A stretch of DNA of 64,000 nucleotides, from positions 1-64,000 of the forward strand of contig CAJUDG010000007.1 in NCBI GenBank assembly GCA_910584745.1, in the 5' to 3' direction. Under the pieces are notes generated by a model. That model was not told the DNA's origin. It worked only from the letters and a program-made list of their open reading frames with translations, and did not search any database. Position 1 is the first letter of the stretch. The number at the start of each line of letters is the position of its first letter. A program made the position numbers and the translations under genes. Below are positions 48,145 to 57,226 of this stretch, in pieces. This DNA comes from an uncultured Eubacteriales bacterium. Lineage in GTDB: Bacteria > Bacillota > Clostridia > Oscillospirales > Acutalibacteraceae.

Positions 48145-48168
48145 AATAGACCAAAACCGCGGGGGGAG

Positions 48169-49170
48169 ATGGGGCGTTTGTTCTGTACGGTCAGGGTGAA
48201 GCGGCGGGTGATGGGGATGGCGCTGGCCGGGGTGCTGGCGGTGGCTGTGCTTTTGCCGGTGCTGTCCGGGGTATGGGCGGCGGGGGAGGAGGCCCAGAGG
48301 GACTTTATCAAGTGGGTGGACTTCGAGGTGCCGGAGGATGTGCTGGAGAGGGCCCTTGAGGCGGACGTGGAGGCCCATGAGGAGGGGCAGGAGATTGACT
48401 GGATAGATCTGCTGGCGTATCTTGCGGCCAGATATGGCGGGGATTTTAAGCTGTATAAGCAGGCGGATTTTGACGGGGCTCTGGAGAGGCTTCGGGCAGG
48501 GGAGGACCTGTCGGAGACGCCCAGCTATTCCTACTATAGGGAGGCCTATGGGGCGGTGCTGGGGGGATTTGTGGGGGAGTTCCAGGTTGAGGGGGACGAG
48601 GGCTGGGAGAGCTGCTATGGGCTTAAGGCCTACTCGCCCATCGCCAGGACCTTTCCCTACAGCGACTATGACGACTTCGGCGCGGGCAGGAGCTACGGCT
48701 ATAGGCGCAAGCACCTGGGCCACGACATGATGGCGGCGGTGGGTACGCCGGTGATAGCGGTGGAGTCCGGGACGGTGGAGGCGCTGGGCTGGAATCAGTA
48801 TGGGGGCTGGCGGATTGGGATAAGGAGCTTTGACGGGCTTCGGTATCATTATTACGCTCATTTGAGGCAGAACAGGCCATACGCTGAGGGGCTGGAGATC
48901 GGGGACACGGTGATGGCGGGGGATGTGATCGGGTATGTGGGTAGGACAGGGTATAGTGCGAAGGAGAATGTGAATGGGATCGAGCAGAGCCATCTGCATT
49001 ATGGGCTGCAGCTGATTTTTGATGAGAGCCAGAAGGAGGGGAATGGGGAGATTTGGGTGGATGTTTATCAGATCTGTAGGATGCTTAGGGGGCATCAGAG
49101 TGAGGTGGAGAGGGATGATGAGACTAAGGAGTGGAGGAGGGTGAGGGGGTTTAGGGAGGAGATGGAGTAA
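48169..49170 (+). CDS. Exported M23 metallopeptidase
   Basis: 333 residues. An N-terminal hydrophobic segment (about 15-37: MGMALAGVLAVAVLLPVLSG) is a signal or anchor. The C-terminal M23 (LytM) domain has the zinc and catalytic residues in HLGHDMMAAVGTPVIAVESG, LRYHYYAHLRQNRP and SHLHYGLQLIFD. These enzymes cut peptide crosslinks in peptidoglycan. It follows the amidase by 25 bases but has no holin-dependent features; it may be the first host gene, perhaps sporulation-related. Start chosen at ATG 48169 (GGGGGAGATG overlap). Confidence 0.85.
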   Translation: MGRLFCTVRVKRRVMGMALAGVLAVAVLLPVLSGVWAAGEEAQRDFIKWVDFEVPEDVLERALEADVEAHEEGQEIDWIDLLAYLAARYGGDFKLYKQADFDGALERLRAGEDLSETPSYSYYREAYGAVLGGFVGEFQVEGDEGWESCYGLKAYSPIARTFPYSDYDDFGAGRSYGYRRKHLGHDMMAAVGTPVIAVESGTVEALGWNQYGGWRIGIRSFDGLRYHYYAHLRQNRPYAEGLEIGDTVMAGDVIGYVGRTGYSAKENVNGIEQSHLHYGLQLIFDESQKEGNGEIWVDVYQICRMLRGHQSEVERDDETKEWRRVRGFREEME

Positions 49171-49175
49171 AATTA

Positions 49176-49205
49176 GGGCAGCCGGTTTTAACCGGCTGCC
49201 CTTTT
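49176..49205 (+). terminator. Rho-independent terminator after the M23 gene
   Basis: GGGCAGCCGGTT (49176-49187) pairs perfectly with AACCGGCTGCCC (49190-49201), followed by TTTTCTTG. It ends plus-strand transcription of this half of the window. Confidence 0.9.
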
Positions 49206-49239
49206 CTTGATCAATGTTTGGCTTCTTCGCTGCGCTCAG

Positions 49240-49325
49240 TCGCAAGACCTCAGGGGCGCCGCCCCTGAAACCCTGCAAAGGGGAACAGGTTCCCCTTTGA
49301 ACCCCTACGCGCTTCGCGCTACTTT
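49240..49325. repeat. G/C-rich intergenic repeat with inverted repeats
   Basis: Contains AGGGGCGCCGCCCCT and AAAGGGGAACAGGTTCCCCTTT, both self-complementary, plus AAGACCTCAGGGGC. Similar wording (GGGGCAGCGCCCC, AAGGTCTTGC) recurs at 52740-52890, so this is probably a dispersed extragenic repeat of the genome. No coding sequence. Confidence 0.6.
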
Positions 49326-49327
49326 GC

Positions 49328-51103
49328 TTACTTGCAGGCCTCTTTCAGGGCGGCCAGCTGCTCCTTGAGAGCCGCGGGCAGCTTGTCGCCGAAGTTCTTG
49401 TAGAACTCCTCGATGCCCTCGGCCTCCTTGGCCCAGGCGGCCTTGTCCACTGCGAGGATATCCTTGAGGGTGTCGATGGAGAAGTCCTCCAGACCCTCCA
49501 GGTTGATGTCCTCGGCCTTGGGTACGAAGCCGATGGGGGTCTCGACAGCGTCCACCTGGCCCTCGCAGCGCTTGATGATCCACTCGACCACACGGAAGTT
49601 GTCGCCGAAGCCGGGCCAGATAAAGTGGCCGTCGGCGTCGGTGCGGAACCAGTTGACGTTGAAGATCTTGGGGGCCTTGTCGCCCAGCTTCTCGCCCATC
49701 TCGATCCAGTGCTGGAAGTAGTCGCCCATGTGGTAGCCGCAGAAGGGCAGCATGGCCATGGGGTCCCGGCGCACGACGCCTACGGCGCCGGCGGCGGCTG
49801 CGGTGGTCTCGGAGCCGGTGATGGAGCCCACGAACACGCCGGCGTTCCAGCTCTTGGACTGGTAGACCAGGGGCACGGTGTCGGGACGGCGGCCGCCGAA
49901 GATGATGGCGGATACCGGCACGCCCTCGCCCTTGTCAAACTCGGGGCTGATGCAGGGGCAGTTCTTGGCGGGGGCGGTGAAGCGGCTGTTGGGATGGGCC
50001 AGCTTGTTGCCCTCGGCGATGAACTCGGGGCCGTTGACGTCGGCGCCCTTCCACTCCTGGGCGTTTACGGGCGGGTTCTTATCCAGGCTCTCCCACCAGA
50101 CGGTGTTGTCGTCCAGGTTGCGGCCCACGTTGGTGAAGATGGTGCCCTTCTGGGTGGAGATGAGGGCGTTGGGATTACTCTTCATGTTGGTGCCGGGGGC
50201 AACGCCGAAGAAGCCGTTCTCCGGGTTGATGGCGTAGAGACGGCCGTCGGGGCCCTGGCGCATCCAGCTGATGTCGTCGCCAACGGTCCAGACCTTATAG
50301 CCCTTCTCGCGGTAGCCCTCGGGAGGTATCATCATGGCAAGGTTGGTCTTGCCGCAGGCGGACGGGAAGGCGGCGCAGACGTACTTGACCTCGCCCTGGG
50401 GGTTCTCGATGCCCAGGATCAGCATATGCTCGGCCATCCAGCCCTCGTTCTTGGCCTGATAGGAGGCGATGCGCAGGGCAAAGCACTTCTTGCCCAAGAG
50501 CACGTTGCCGCCGTAGCCGGAGTTCACGCTGATGATATAGTTGTCCTCGGGGAAGTGGCAGATGTAGCGCTTCTCCTCGTCGATGTCCACCTTGCAGTGC
50601 AGGCCCTTGACCCAGTCGGTGCCGTCGCCCAGCACGTCCAGGACCTTCTGGCCGGTGCGGGTCATGATGGCCATGTTCAGCACCACGTAGATGGAGTCGG
50701 TGACCTCAACGCCGATCTTGGCGAGGGGGGAGCCGATGGGGCCCATGGAGTAGGGGATGACGTACATGGTGCGGCCCTTATAGCTGCCCCGGGCGATGTC
50801 AAAGAGCATCTTATAGGCCTTCTCGGGGTCCATCCAGTGGTTGGTGGGGCCCGCGTCCTCCTCCTTCTTGGAGCAGATGAAGGTGCGGCCCTCGACCCTG
50901 GCCACGTCGTTGACGGCGGTGCGGTGGTAGTAGCAGTCAGGCAGCTTCTCCTGGTTCAGCTTGATCATCTCGCCGGTTTCGCAGGCCTGACGGCGCAGGT
51001 CCTCGATCTGCTCCTCAGAGCCGTCGATCCACACCACGTTGTCGGGTGTGACCAGCTCCTTCATCTCCTCAAGCCAGTTGAGGACGGTCTTGTTGTTGGT
51101 CAT
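49328..51103 (-). CDS. pckG: Phosphoenolpyruvate carboxykinase (GTP)
   Basis: 591 residues, the length of GTP-type enzymes (EC 4.1.1.32). The nucleotide-binding kinase-1a motif is AAFPSACGKTNLAMM, and VWTVGDDISWMR holds the metal-binding aspartate region; NSGYGGNVLLGKKCFALRIA is conserved in the family. It interconverts oxaloacetate and PEP with GTP/GDP, either for gluconeogenesis or as the CO2-fixing step toward oxaloacetate in fermentation. GAAAGGAGTC precedes the ATG. Monocistronic: a 128-base gap separates it from nrdG. Confidence 0.96.
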   Translation of the reverse strand: MTNNKTVLNWLEEMKELVTPDNVVWIDGSEEQIEDLRRQACETGEMIKLNQEKLPDCYYHRTAVNDVARVEGRTFICSKKEEDAGPTNHWMDPEKAYKMLFDIARGSYKGRTMYVIPYSMGPIGSPLAKIGVEVTDSIYVVLNMAIMTRTGQKVLDVLGDGTDWVKGLHCKVDIDEEKRYICHFPEDNYIISVNSGYGGNVLLGKKCFALRIASYQAKNEGWMAEHMLILGIENPQGEVKYVCAAFPSACGKTNLAMMIPPEGYREKGYKVWTVGDDISWMRQGPDGRLYAINPENGFFGVAPGTNMKSNPNALISTQKGTIFTNVGRNLDDNTVWWESLDKNPPVNAQEWKGADVNGPEFIAEGNKLAHPNSRFTAPAKNCPCISPEFDKGEGVPVSAIIFGGRRPDTVPLVYQSKSWNAGVFVGSITGSETTAAAAGAVGVVRRDPMAMLPFCGYHMGDYFQHWIEMGEKLGDKAPKIFNVNWFRTDADGHFIWPGFGDNFRVVEWIIKRCEGQVDAVETPIGFVPKAEDINLEGLEDFSIDTLKDILAVDKAAWAKEAEGIEEFYKNFGDKLPAALKEQLAALKEACK

Positions 51104-51230
51104 GATTGTATTGACTCCTTTCGCAAATGAAATTGTGTTAGGATAAATAGAAGCACATTTCTAGTTTATATTCTATCACAGCACAAAGAAATAATCAATG
51201 GGGTTTTTCCAAATTTTGCAGTTTGCCCTC

Positions 51231-51743
51231 TCACTGCTGCCAGAGGACCACCTGGCCACGGGCGCGGGTCCTTTTCATGTCGATGAGCCGCTGGTTCTCG
51301 CTGCCGCGAAAGAGCAGGTCGAGGTCCTTCTGTTCCTCTATGAAAGGGCCGTCTATCAGAAGGTCGGTCTCGGACAGGAGGGACTGTACGGCCGGGTCCT
51401 CTGAGGCGGCCAGCTCCTCGTAGGTGTAGCCGGTGTAAACCACAACGTCTTTACAGGCGGAGTGTACGAGCCGGGCAAGCTCCGCAAGGGGGCCGGCTTG
51501 ACAGAAGGGCTCGCCGCCGCTGAGGGTGATACCCTTTAAGAGGGGGCTGCGCTTGAACTGGGCGAAAAGGTCCTCTATATCCATGGCGCTGCCGCCCTGG
51601 AAGGGGTGGGTCCCCGGGTTATGGCAGCCGGGGCAGTTATGGGGGCAGCCCTGGACGAAGACGGCGAAGCGTATGCCGGGGCCGTCCACGATGGATTCCG
51701 ACTCTATGCCCGCCACCTGAAGCTTTGCGGCGCTCATTCCCAT
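51231..51743 (-). CDS. nrdG: Anaerobic RNR activating enzyme NrdG
   Basis: 170 residues. The radical SAM triad is CxxxCxxC at 33, 37 and 40 (VQGCPHNCPGCHNPGTHPFQ) and the GGEP-like motif is ITLSGGEPFCQA. NrdG uses SAM to place the glycyl radical on NrdD. Its first codons overlap the surE end by 10 bases, so it belongs to the nrdD operon. Its radical-accepting partner here should be the small peptide at 52491. Confidence 0.93.
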   Translation of the reverse strand: MGMSAAKLQVAGIESESIVDGPGIRFAVFVQGCPHNCPGCHNPGTHPFQGGSAMDIEDLFAQFKRSPLLKGITLSGGEPFCQAGPLAELARLVHSACKDVVVYTGYTYEELAASEDPAVQSLLSETDLLIDGPFIEEQKDLDLLFRGSENQRLIDMKRTRARGQVVLWQQ

Positions 51744-52486
51744 GGTATCTCCCTTCGGCCGTCCAGGCTCTGCTGTAGGCTGTACCCCAGGGGGGTCAGG
51801 GTTATGTACCCGTCGTGGAGGCGGTCATAGTCGTTGTCGGCCCCGGGGCAGCGCTCCGGCGGACGTGACGGCGGGTGGTAGAGGCTCTGTCCCTCAAAGC
51901 CGGGCTCCGGGTTGGGGCGCTTCTCATAGGCCCCGCGCCAGCGGTTCCTGCCCAGGGGCATCCAACAGATCCCCTTTATTGACGCCAGGGGCAGGTCCGG
52001 GATATTGATGTTCAGCACCTCTGAAAAGTCATTCTCCAGGTCCAGCAGATCGAAGATGGACAGGAAGGTCTCAACGGTCTGGTGGTCGTCTGCCTCAACA
52101 GGCGCTGACAACGAGATCGCCTTTACACCTATCATCGCCGCCTCCAGCGCGGCGGCTACCGTGCCCGAGTAGAGCAGGTCTAAAGCCAGGTTGCAGCCCC
52201 GGTTTGGGCCGGCTATCACCAGGTCCACGGGGCCCGGGGCGAAGTTCATGAGCCCCAGCCTTGTGCAGTCCGACGGGGTCCCGGACACCGACCAGGCCGG
52301 AACGCCGTGGGGGAAATCCTCCCGATGGGCGAAGAGGGGCGAGTGGAGGGTAACGCCGTGGCCCACGGCGCTGCAGTTATTGGCGGGCGCCACCACAGTG
52401 ACGGCGTGCTCCCGGGACAGGCCCAGGGCAAGGGCCCAGAGGGCGGGGGAGTGGATGCCGTCGTCGTTGACCAGCAGGATGTTCAT
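51734..52486 (-). CDS. surE: 5'/3'-nucleotidase SurE
   Basis: 250 residues. The metal-binding NDDG (7-10 in MNILLVNDDGIHSPALWALA), VVAPANNCSAVGHGVTLHSP, SGTPSDCTRLGL and IAGPNRGCNLALDLLYSGTV are classical SurE motifs. It dephosphorylates nucleoside monophosphates. It sits inside the nrdD-nrdG operon, four bases after the glycyl-radical peptide gene and overlapping nrdG, so nucleotide pools and RNR expression are linked. Confidence 0.93.
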   Translation of the reverse strand: MNILLVNDDGIHSPALWALALGLSREHAVTVVAPANNCSAVGHGVTLHSPLFAHREDFPHGVPAWSVSGTPSDCTRLGLMNFAPGPVDLVIAGPNRGCNLALDLLYSGTVAAALEAAMIGVKAISLSAPVEADDHQTVETFLSIFDLLDLENDFSEVLNINIPDLPLASIKGICWMPLGRNRWRGAYEKRPNPEPGFEGQSLYHPPSRPPERCPGADNDYDRLHDGYITLTPLGYSLQQSLDGRREIPWE

Positions 52487-52490
52487 GGCG

Positions 52491-52685
52491 TCAGGCCTCC
52501 CGGTCGCAGGAGCAGCCTATGCTGTGCTTGACCCGGTCCCTCTCCTCGGCGCGCTTGGCGTTGTTCCAGCGGTCGATGGTGCCCACCAGATACCCGGTGA
52601 TGCGGCGGATGCGCTCGAACTCGCGGCCTTCGCCAACCATTATCTCCTTGGTGCCGGTGATGCCTGCTTCTTGTCTTGTAGTCAT
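52491..52685 (-). CDS. Stand-alone glycyl-radical C-terminal peptide of class III RNR
   Basis: 64 residues from the ATG at 52685 (TTGGAGGAATTCATC upstream). The core REFERIRRITGYLVGTIDRW followed by NNAKRAEERDRVKH matches the segment that normally ends NrdD proteins; the Gly of ITGYL aligns with the radical glycine (RVCGYLG in other NrdDs). The large NrdD gene just upstream stops before this segment. The peptide would therefore carry the radical in trans. Four bases separate it from surE. Confidence 0.75.
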   Translation of the reverse strand: MTTRQEAGITGTKEIMVGEGREFERIRRITGYLVGTIDRWNNAKRAEERDRVKHSIGCSCDREA

Positions 52686-52719
52686 GATGAATTCCTCCAA
52701 TTTTTTTATTTAGTATATT

Positions 52720-52895
52720 TACAGCCTCCGGCGGCCATGGGACTCTGTCCCCTGGACCCCTGCCGCCTTTGAAAAGGCGGGCGAAACTTTTAACTTAATT
52801 TACGCGGTCAAGGTGCGTTAGGCACCTTGCAGGGTTTGGGGCAGCGCCCCAAGGTCTTGCCGTAGGGGCGTTTCTTTGCCCCGAAGGCCTTCTAA
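52720..52895. repeat. Intergenic repeat region between nrdD and its glycyl-radical gene
   Basis: Non-coding and rich in inverted repeats: GGGACTCTGTCCC, CCGCCTTTGAAAAGGCGG, AAGGTGCGTTAGGCACCTT and TTGGGGCAGCGCCCCAA. This wording is of the extragenic repeat type seen in many Clostridia. It separates the two parts of the reductase by ~220 bases. Confidence 0.65.
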
Positions 52896-52907
52896 TACTT
52901 CAAAAAA

Positions 52908-55205
52908 CTAGCTTATCAGCCCCGAGTAGTCCGGCACGTCGTGGTACTTCTTGCGCAGCTCGTCCAGCTTCTCCAGGGGCACGCCCTCGCCGGAGCGCCG
53001 CCCGCAGCGGGGGCATACGTCGCCGATAATGCCGTTATACCCGCAGACCGGGTCCCTGTCCACCGGGTGGTTCACCGAGCCGTAGCCGATGCCGGACTCC
53101 TTCATGCAGCGGATAACGCTCTCGAAGGCGTCCAGGTTCTTCGCTACGTCCCCGTCCAGCTCCACATAGCTGATATGCCCGGCGTTTGTCAGGGCGTGGA
53201 AGGGGGCCTCCTTCTGTATCTTCTCAAAGGCGGAAATGGGGTAGTATACCGGGATATGGAAGGAGTTGGTGTAGTAGTCCCGGTCGGTAACGCCTTTTAT
53301 TATGTCGAATTTTTTCTTGTCAATGCGGGTGAAGGTGCCCGAAAGCCCCTCGCCCGGGGTGGCAAGCAGGGTGAAGTTCAGGCCGGTTTCCTCGGACAGC
53401 TTATCCATGCGCTTTCGCATATATGTTATTATCTCAAGGCCCAGCTTGTAGCTCTCCTCGCTCTCGCCGTGGTGCTTGCCCGTAAGGGCCACCAGGGTCT
53501 CCGCAAGGCCGATGAAGCCCACGGAGAGGGTGCCGTGCTTTAGGACCTCGGCCACGGAGTCGTTGCGGTCCAGGTTGTCGGAGTCGATCCAGACCCCCTG
53601 GCCCATCAGGAAGGGGTAGTTATAGGCCTTCTTGCTGCACTGTATCTTGAAGCGGTGCAGAAGCTGCTCGACGCACATGTCTATGCGCTGGTCGAGGATC
53701 TCGTAGAACTTTTTTATGTCCTTGTTGGCCTCGATGCCTATGCGGGGCAGGTTCACCGAGGTGAAGCTGAGGTTCCCACGGCCGCAGGTGGTCTCGTGCT
53801 TTCGGTCGTGGACGTTGCCCATGACCCTGGTGCGGCAGCCCATATAGGCTATCTCCGTGTCGTAGTCACCCTTCTTGTAGTATTGCAGGTTGAAGGGGGC
53901 GTCGATAAAGCTGAAGTTGGGGAAAAGGCGCTTTGCCGAGACCCGCATGGCCAGCTTGAAGAGGTCGTAGTTGGGGTCCTCTGGGTTATAGTTTATGCCC
54001 TCCTTGACCTTGAATATCTGCACCGGGAAGATGGGGGTCTCTCCGTCCCCAAGGCCGGCCTCGGTGGCCAGAAGCAGGTTGCGCATTACCATGCGGCCCT
54101 GCTCGCTTGTGTCCGTGCCGTAGTTTATTGAGGAGAAGGGCACCTGAGCCCCGGCCCGGGAGTTCATGGTGTTCAGGTTGTGCACAAGGGCCTCCATGGC
54201 CTGATAGGTGGCCTTGTCCGTCTCCCGCCAGGCGGTCTCCTTGGCATAGGCCGCGGCGTCGGAGGCCTCCTCCCAGGTTATCTCCTCGTACCCGCACTCC
54301 TTCTGGTGCTGGGGCAGGAAGTCGGCGAAGGCCGCGCCGTATTTGTCCGCGTTTTTCATGGTGACCTTATAGTGCAGCTCCATGGCCGCCCGGTCTATCA
54401 TGGCCTCGGCCTGGCCGTGGGGCATATCCTTGCGCAGCTGGAAGAACTGGATAAGGGCCTTCTGATACTCCTTATGGTAGGTCTTGTCCACGCCCTGGGC
54501 CATGGAGTAGTCGAAGTTCGGCACGCTCTGGCCGCCGTGCATCTCGTTCTGGTTTGCCTGGATGGCTATACAGGCCAGGGCCGCGTAGCTTCTTATGTCC
54601 TTGGGCTCCCGGAGGTAGCCGTGGCCGGTGGAGAAGCCGTTTTTAAAGAGCTTGATAAGGTCGATCTGACAGCAGGTCTCCGTAAGGGTATAGAAGTCCT
54701 TGTCGTGAATGTGGATGTCGCCCTCGGCGTCGGCCTTTGACAGATGGGGCGGGATGACGTATTTGTCATAGAAGCTCTTGGCCCCCTCGCTGCCGTACTT
54801 GAGCATGGTGCCCATGGCGGTGTCGGCGTTGATGTTGGCGTTCTCACGCTTCAGGTCCACATCCTCTGCGGGCACGAAGGTCAGGGCCGAGTAGATCTTT
54901 ACAAGCTCGTCGTCCATCTCACGAAGCCGCTGGTGCTGGGCCCGGTACAGGATGTAGGCCTTGGCGGTCTTGGCATAGTCGGCGGCGATGAGCTTCTCCT
55001 CCACGACGTCCTGGGTCTGCTCCACGGTGGGAGTGGACTTCATACTCTCAAGCTCCGCCACCACCTGGGCGGTCAGATCGTCCAGGTCCTCGTCGCTGAA
55101 GCGCTCTGTGGCGATGCGCACATTGGCCTTGAAGATGGCCGCGCGTATCTTTGCCGGGTCGAACCTGACCTGTTCGCCGTTGCGTTTGATGATTTTCTTT
55201 GGCAT
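52908..55205 (-). CDS. nrdD: Anaerobic ribonucleoside-triphosphate reductase, catalytic part
   Basis: 765 residues. An N-terminal ATP-cone (KIIKRNGEQVRFDPAKIRAA ... YILYRAQHQRLRE) controls activity. The ten-stranded barrel includes GGQSVPNFDYSMAQGVDKTY, INYGTDTSEQGRMVMRNLLL and GRGNLSFTSVNLPRIGIEAN. The C terminus has the zinc region DPVCGYNGIIGDVCPRCGRR but then ends DVPDYSGLIS with no RxxGYL glycyl-radical motif. That motif is in the next gene (52491-52685). It reduces NTPs to dNTPs without oxygen. Confidence 0.93.
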   Translation of the reverse strand: MPKKIIKRNGEQVRFDPAKIRAAIFKANVRIATERFSDEDLDDLTAQVVAELESMKSTPTVEQTQDVVEEKLIAADYAKTAKAYILYRAQHQRLREMDDELVKIYSALTFVPAEDVDLKRENANINADTAMGTMLKYGSEGAKSFYDKYVIPPHLSKADAEGDIHIHDKDFYTLTETCCQIDLIKLFKNGFSTGHGYLREPKDIRSYAALACIAIQANQNEMHGGQSVPNFDYSMAQGVDKTYHKEYQKALIQFFQLRKDMPHGQAEAMIDRAAMELHYKVTMKNADKYGAAFADFLPQHQKECGYEEITWEEASDAAAYAKETAWRETDKATYQAMEALVHNLNTMNSRAGAQVPFSSINYGTDTSEQGRMVMRNLLLATEAGLGDGETPIFPVQIFKVKEGINYNPEDPNYDLFKLAMRVSAKRLFPNFSFIDAPFNLQYYKKGDYDTEIAYMGCRTRVMGNVHDRKHETTCGRGNLSFTSVNLPRIGIEANKDIKKFYEILDQRIDMCVEQLLHRFKIQCSKKAYNYPFLMGQGVWIDSDNLDRNDSVAEVLKHGTLSVGFIGLAETLVALTGKHHGESEESYKLGLEIITYMRKRMDKLSEETGLNFTLLATPGEGLSGTFTRIDKKKFDIIKGVTDRDYYTNSFHIPVYYPISAFEKIQKEAPFHALTNAGHISYVELDGDVAKNLDAFESVIRCMKESGIGYGSVNHPVDRDPVCGYNGIIGDVCPRCGRRSGEGVPLEKLDELRKKYHDVPDYSGLIS

Positions 55206-55351
55206 TTTGGAAACATTCTCCTTCCCACGATGGGCGTGGTAATCGCCCCTTTTGGGGGGCAGCTTCTATTATATGCCAAAGCGGCCGGAAAGTCAACTAT
55301 ATCTTGTGCATTATTTTAATTCGTTTTCGGCAATACCCCAATATATAGAAA

Positions 55352-55385
55352 GGGCGGGGATCCCAAATACAAGACCCCCGCGCCC
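55352..55385 (-). terminator. Probable terminator after aspS
   Basis: On the minus strand GGGCGCGGGGGTC pairs with GATCCCCGCCC with one bulge, followed by TTTCTATAT. It lies between the aspS stop (55427) and the nrdD start. Confidence 0.5.
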
Positions 55386-55426
55386 GGTTTCCGTTGATAT
55401 CCAGCCGTTTACCGGCAGTTTCTATA

Positions 55427-57208
55427 TCATTCCTCAGTTTTTGTGACAGCTATATTTAGTTCCCGAAGCTGCCCCTCGGTGACAGCGCTGGGGGCCCCCA
55501 TCATCACGTCCTGGGCGCTCTGGTTCATGGGGAAGGCGATGACCTCCCGGATGAAGCTCTCGCCGGTCAGGAGCATTATCAGCCGGTCCACCCCCGGGGC
55601 GGCCCCGGCGTGGGGCGGCGCGCCGTAGCAGAAGGCGTTGTACATGGCCGGGAACTTGCCCCGCACGTCCTCCTCGGAAAGGCCCACAAGCTCGAAAGCC
55701 TTGACCATTATCTCGGGGTCGTAGTTGCGCTCGGCCCCGCTGGCAAGCTCGTAACCATTACACACCAGGTCGTACTGGTGGGCCCTGAGGTCCAGGGGGT
55801 CCAGCTCGCCGCGCTCGGCCTTGAGTAAGGCCTCCCGGCCGCCGTGGGGCATGGAGAAGGGGTTATGGCCGAACTCCAGGGACCCGCTCTCCTCGCCTAT
55901 CTCGTACATGGGGAAGTCGACTATCCAGCATAGGGCGTACTGCTCTTCGTCCATATGCTGGGGGCAGGCGGCCCCTAAAAGCTTTCTGGCAACGCCAGCG
56001 GTCTTCTGGGCCACGGCCTTTTTGCCCGCGGAGAGCATCACAAGGGAGCCGGGCTGTAAAGCCAGTTCGCTTGTCACCTTCTCCGCAAGCGCCGGGTCGG
56101 CGTTTATAAACTTGGCTATGCCGCCGGCTATCTCGCCCTTCTCGTCCAGCTTGAACCAGTATGTCTTCTGGGCGGTCTGGACCTCCACCTCAGCGCAGAG
56201 CTTGTCGATGGCCTTGCGGGTCAGGTCGCAGCCGGAGACGGGGATGGCCTTTATGACGTTGCCCTCAAAGGGGCCGAAGCCGCAGCCTCCTAAGAGCTCT
56301 GTCACGTCCTTGATAAGCAAATCTATGCGCAGGTCGGGCTTGTCGCTGCCGTAGTCCTCCATAGCCTGGAGGAAGGGGATGCGCCGGAAGGGGCCCTCGG
56401 AGACCCGCTGGCCGTATACGCCGAAGTCCCTGAATACCGGGGGCAGCACGGCCTCCAGCACCTTGAACACGTCGTCCTGGCCCGCAAAGGCCATCTCCAT
56501 GTCCAGCTGGTAGAACTCGCCGGGGGAGCGGTCGCCACGGGCGTCCTCGTCCCGGAAGCAGGGGGCTATCTGGAAGTATTTGTCAAAGCCTGACGCCATT
56601 AAGAGCTGCTTGAACTGCTGGGGGGCCTGGGGCAGGGCGTAGAACTTGCCGGGGTGCTTGCGGGAGGGCACCAGGTAGTCCCGGGCTCCCTCGGGAGATG
56701 AGGCGGTCAGGATGGGGGTGGTTATCTCAAGGAAGCCCTCCTGCTCCATGGCCCGGCGCAGGGCCGAGACCACCTTGCTGCGAAGGACGATATTGCCCTT
56801 TACGTTGGGGTTGCGCAGGTCCAGGTAGCGGTACTTTAGGCGCTGGGACTCGTCCGCGTCCCGGGAGAAGTTTATCTCGAAGGGCAGCTCGTTGTACTGG
56901 CAGCGGCCCAGCACCTCTATCTTCTGGGGGGTTATCTCGATGTCGCCGGTGGGGAGCTTGGGGTTCTTGCTGGTGCGCTCGCGCACGGCGCCGGTGACGG
57001 AGATGGTGGTCTCCTTGTTGAGGGCCTTTACCTCTGCCAGGAGCTCGGGGGTCTCAAGGACCACCTGGGTGGTGCCGAAGAAGTCCCTAAGCACCAGGAA
57101 GGCTATGCCGCCGCCCACCTCCCGCAGGTTCTCAAGCCAGCCGCAGAGGGTGACGGTCTCGCCGGCGTTCTCCAGGCGGAGCTCGCCGCAGTTATGTGTT
57201 CTGAGCAT
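55427..57208 (-). CDS. aspS: Aspartyl-tRNA synthetase, bacterial type
   Basis: 593 residues, bacterial length with a GAD insertion. The anticodon-binding OB-fold leads (VTLCGWLENLREVGGGIAFL), motif 2 is FRDEDARGDRSPGEFYQLDM, motif 3 GAAPGVDRLIMLLTGE. It charges tRNA-Asp, or both tRNA-Asp and tRNA-Asn if it is the non-discriminating type, which I cannot decide here. It follows hisS by 18 bases, the common hisS-aspS operon. Confidence 0.96.
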   Translation of the reverse strand: MLRTHNCGELRLENAGETVTLCGWLENLREVGGGIAFLVLRDFFGTTQVVLETPELLAEVKALNKETTISVTGAVRERTSKNPKLPTGDIEITPQKIEVLGRCQYNELPFEINFSRDADESQRLKYRYLDLRNPNVKGNIVLRSKVVSALRRAMEQEGFLEITTPILTASSPEGARDYLVPSRKHPGKFYALPQAPQQFKQLLMASGFDKYFQIAPCFRDEDARGDRSPGEFYQLDMEMAFAGQDDVFKVLEAVLPPVFRDFGVYGQRVSEGPFRRIPFLQAMEDYGSDKPDLRIDLLIKDVTELLGGCGFGPFEGNVIKAIPVSGCDLTRKAIDKLCAEVEVQTAQKTYWFKLDEKGEIAGGIAKFINADPALAEKVTSELALQPGSLVMLSAGKKAVAQKTAGVARKLLGAACPQHMDEEQYALCWIVDFPMYEIGEESGSLEFGHNPFSMPHGGREALLKAERGELDPLDLRAHQYDLVCNGYELASGAERNYDPEIMVKAFELVGLSEEDVRGKFPAMYNAFCYGAPPHAGAAPGVDRLIMLLTGESFIREVIAFPMNQSAQDVMMGAPSAVTEGQLRELNIAVTKTEE

Positions 57209-57226
57209 ATCAAATCACTCCTAATA

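Noticed and set aside
48121..49278. 385-codon minus-strand frame opposite the M23 peptidase
   Set aside because: Pro/His/Leu-rich shadow; the plus strand has zinc-peptidase motifs and a signal segment.
49625..51130. 501-codon plus-strand frame opposite pckG
   Set aside because: Antisense shadow of PEP carboxykinase with Ala/Gly/Val/His repeats only.
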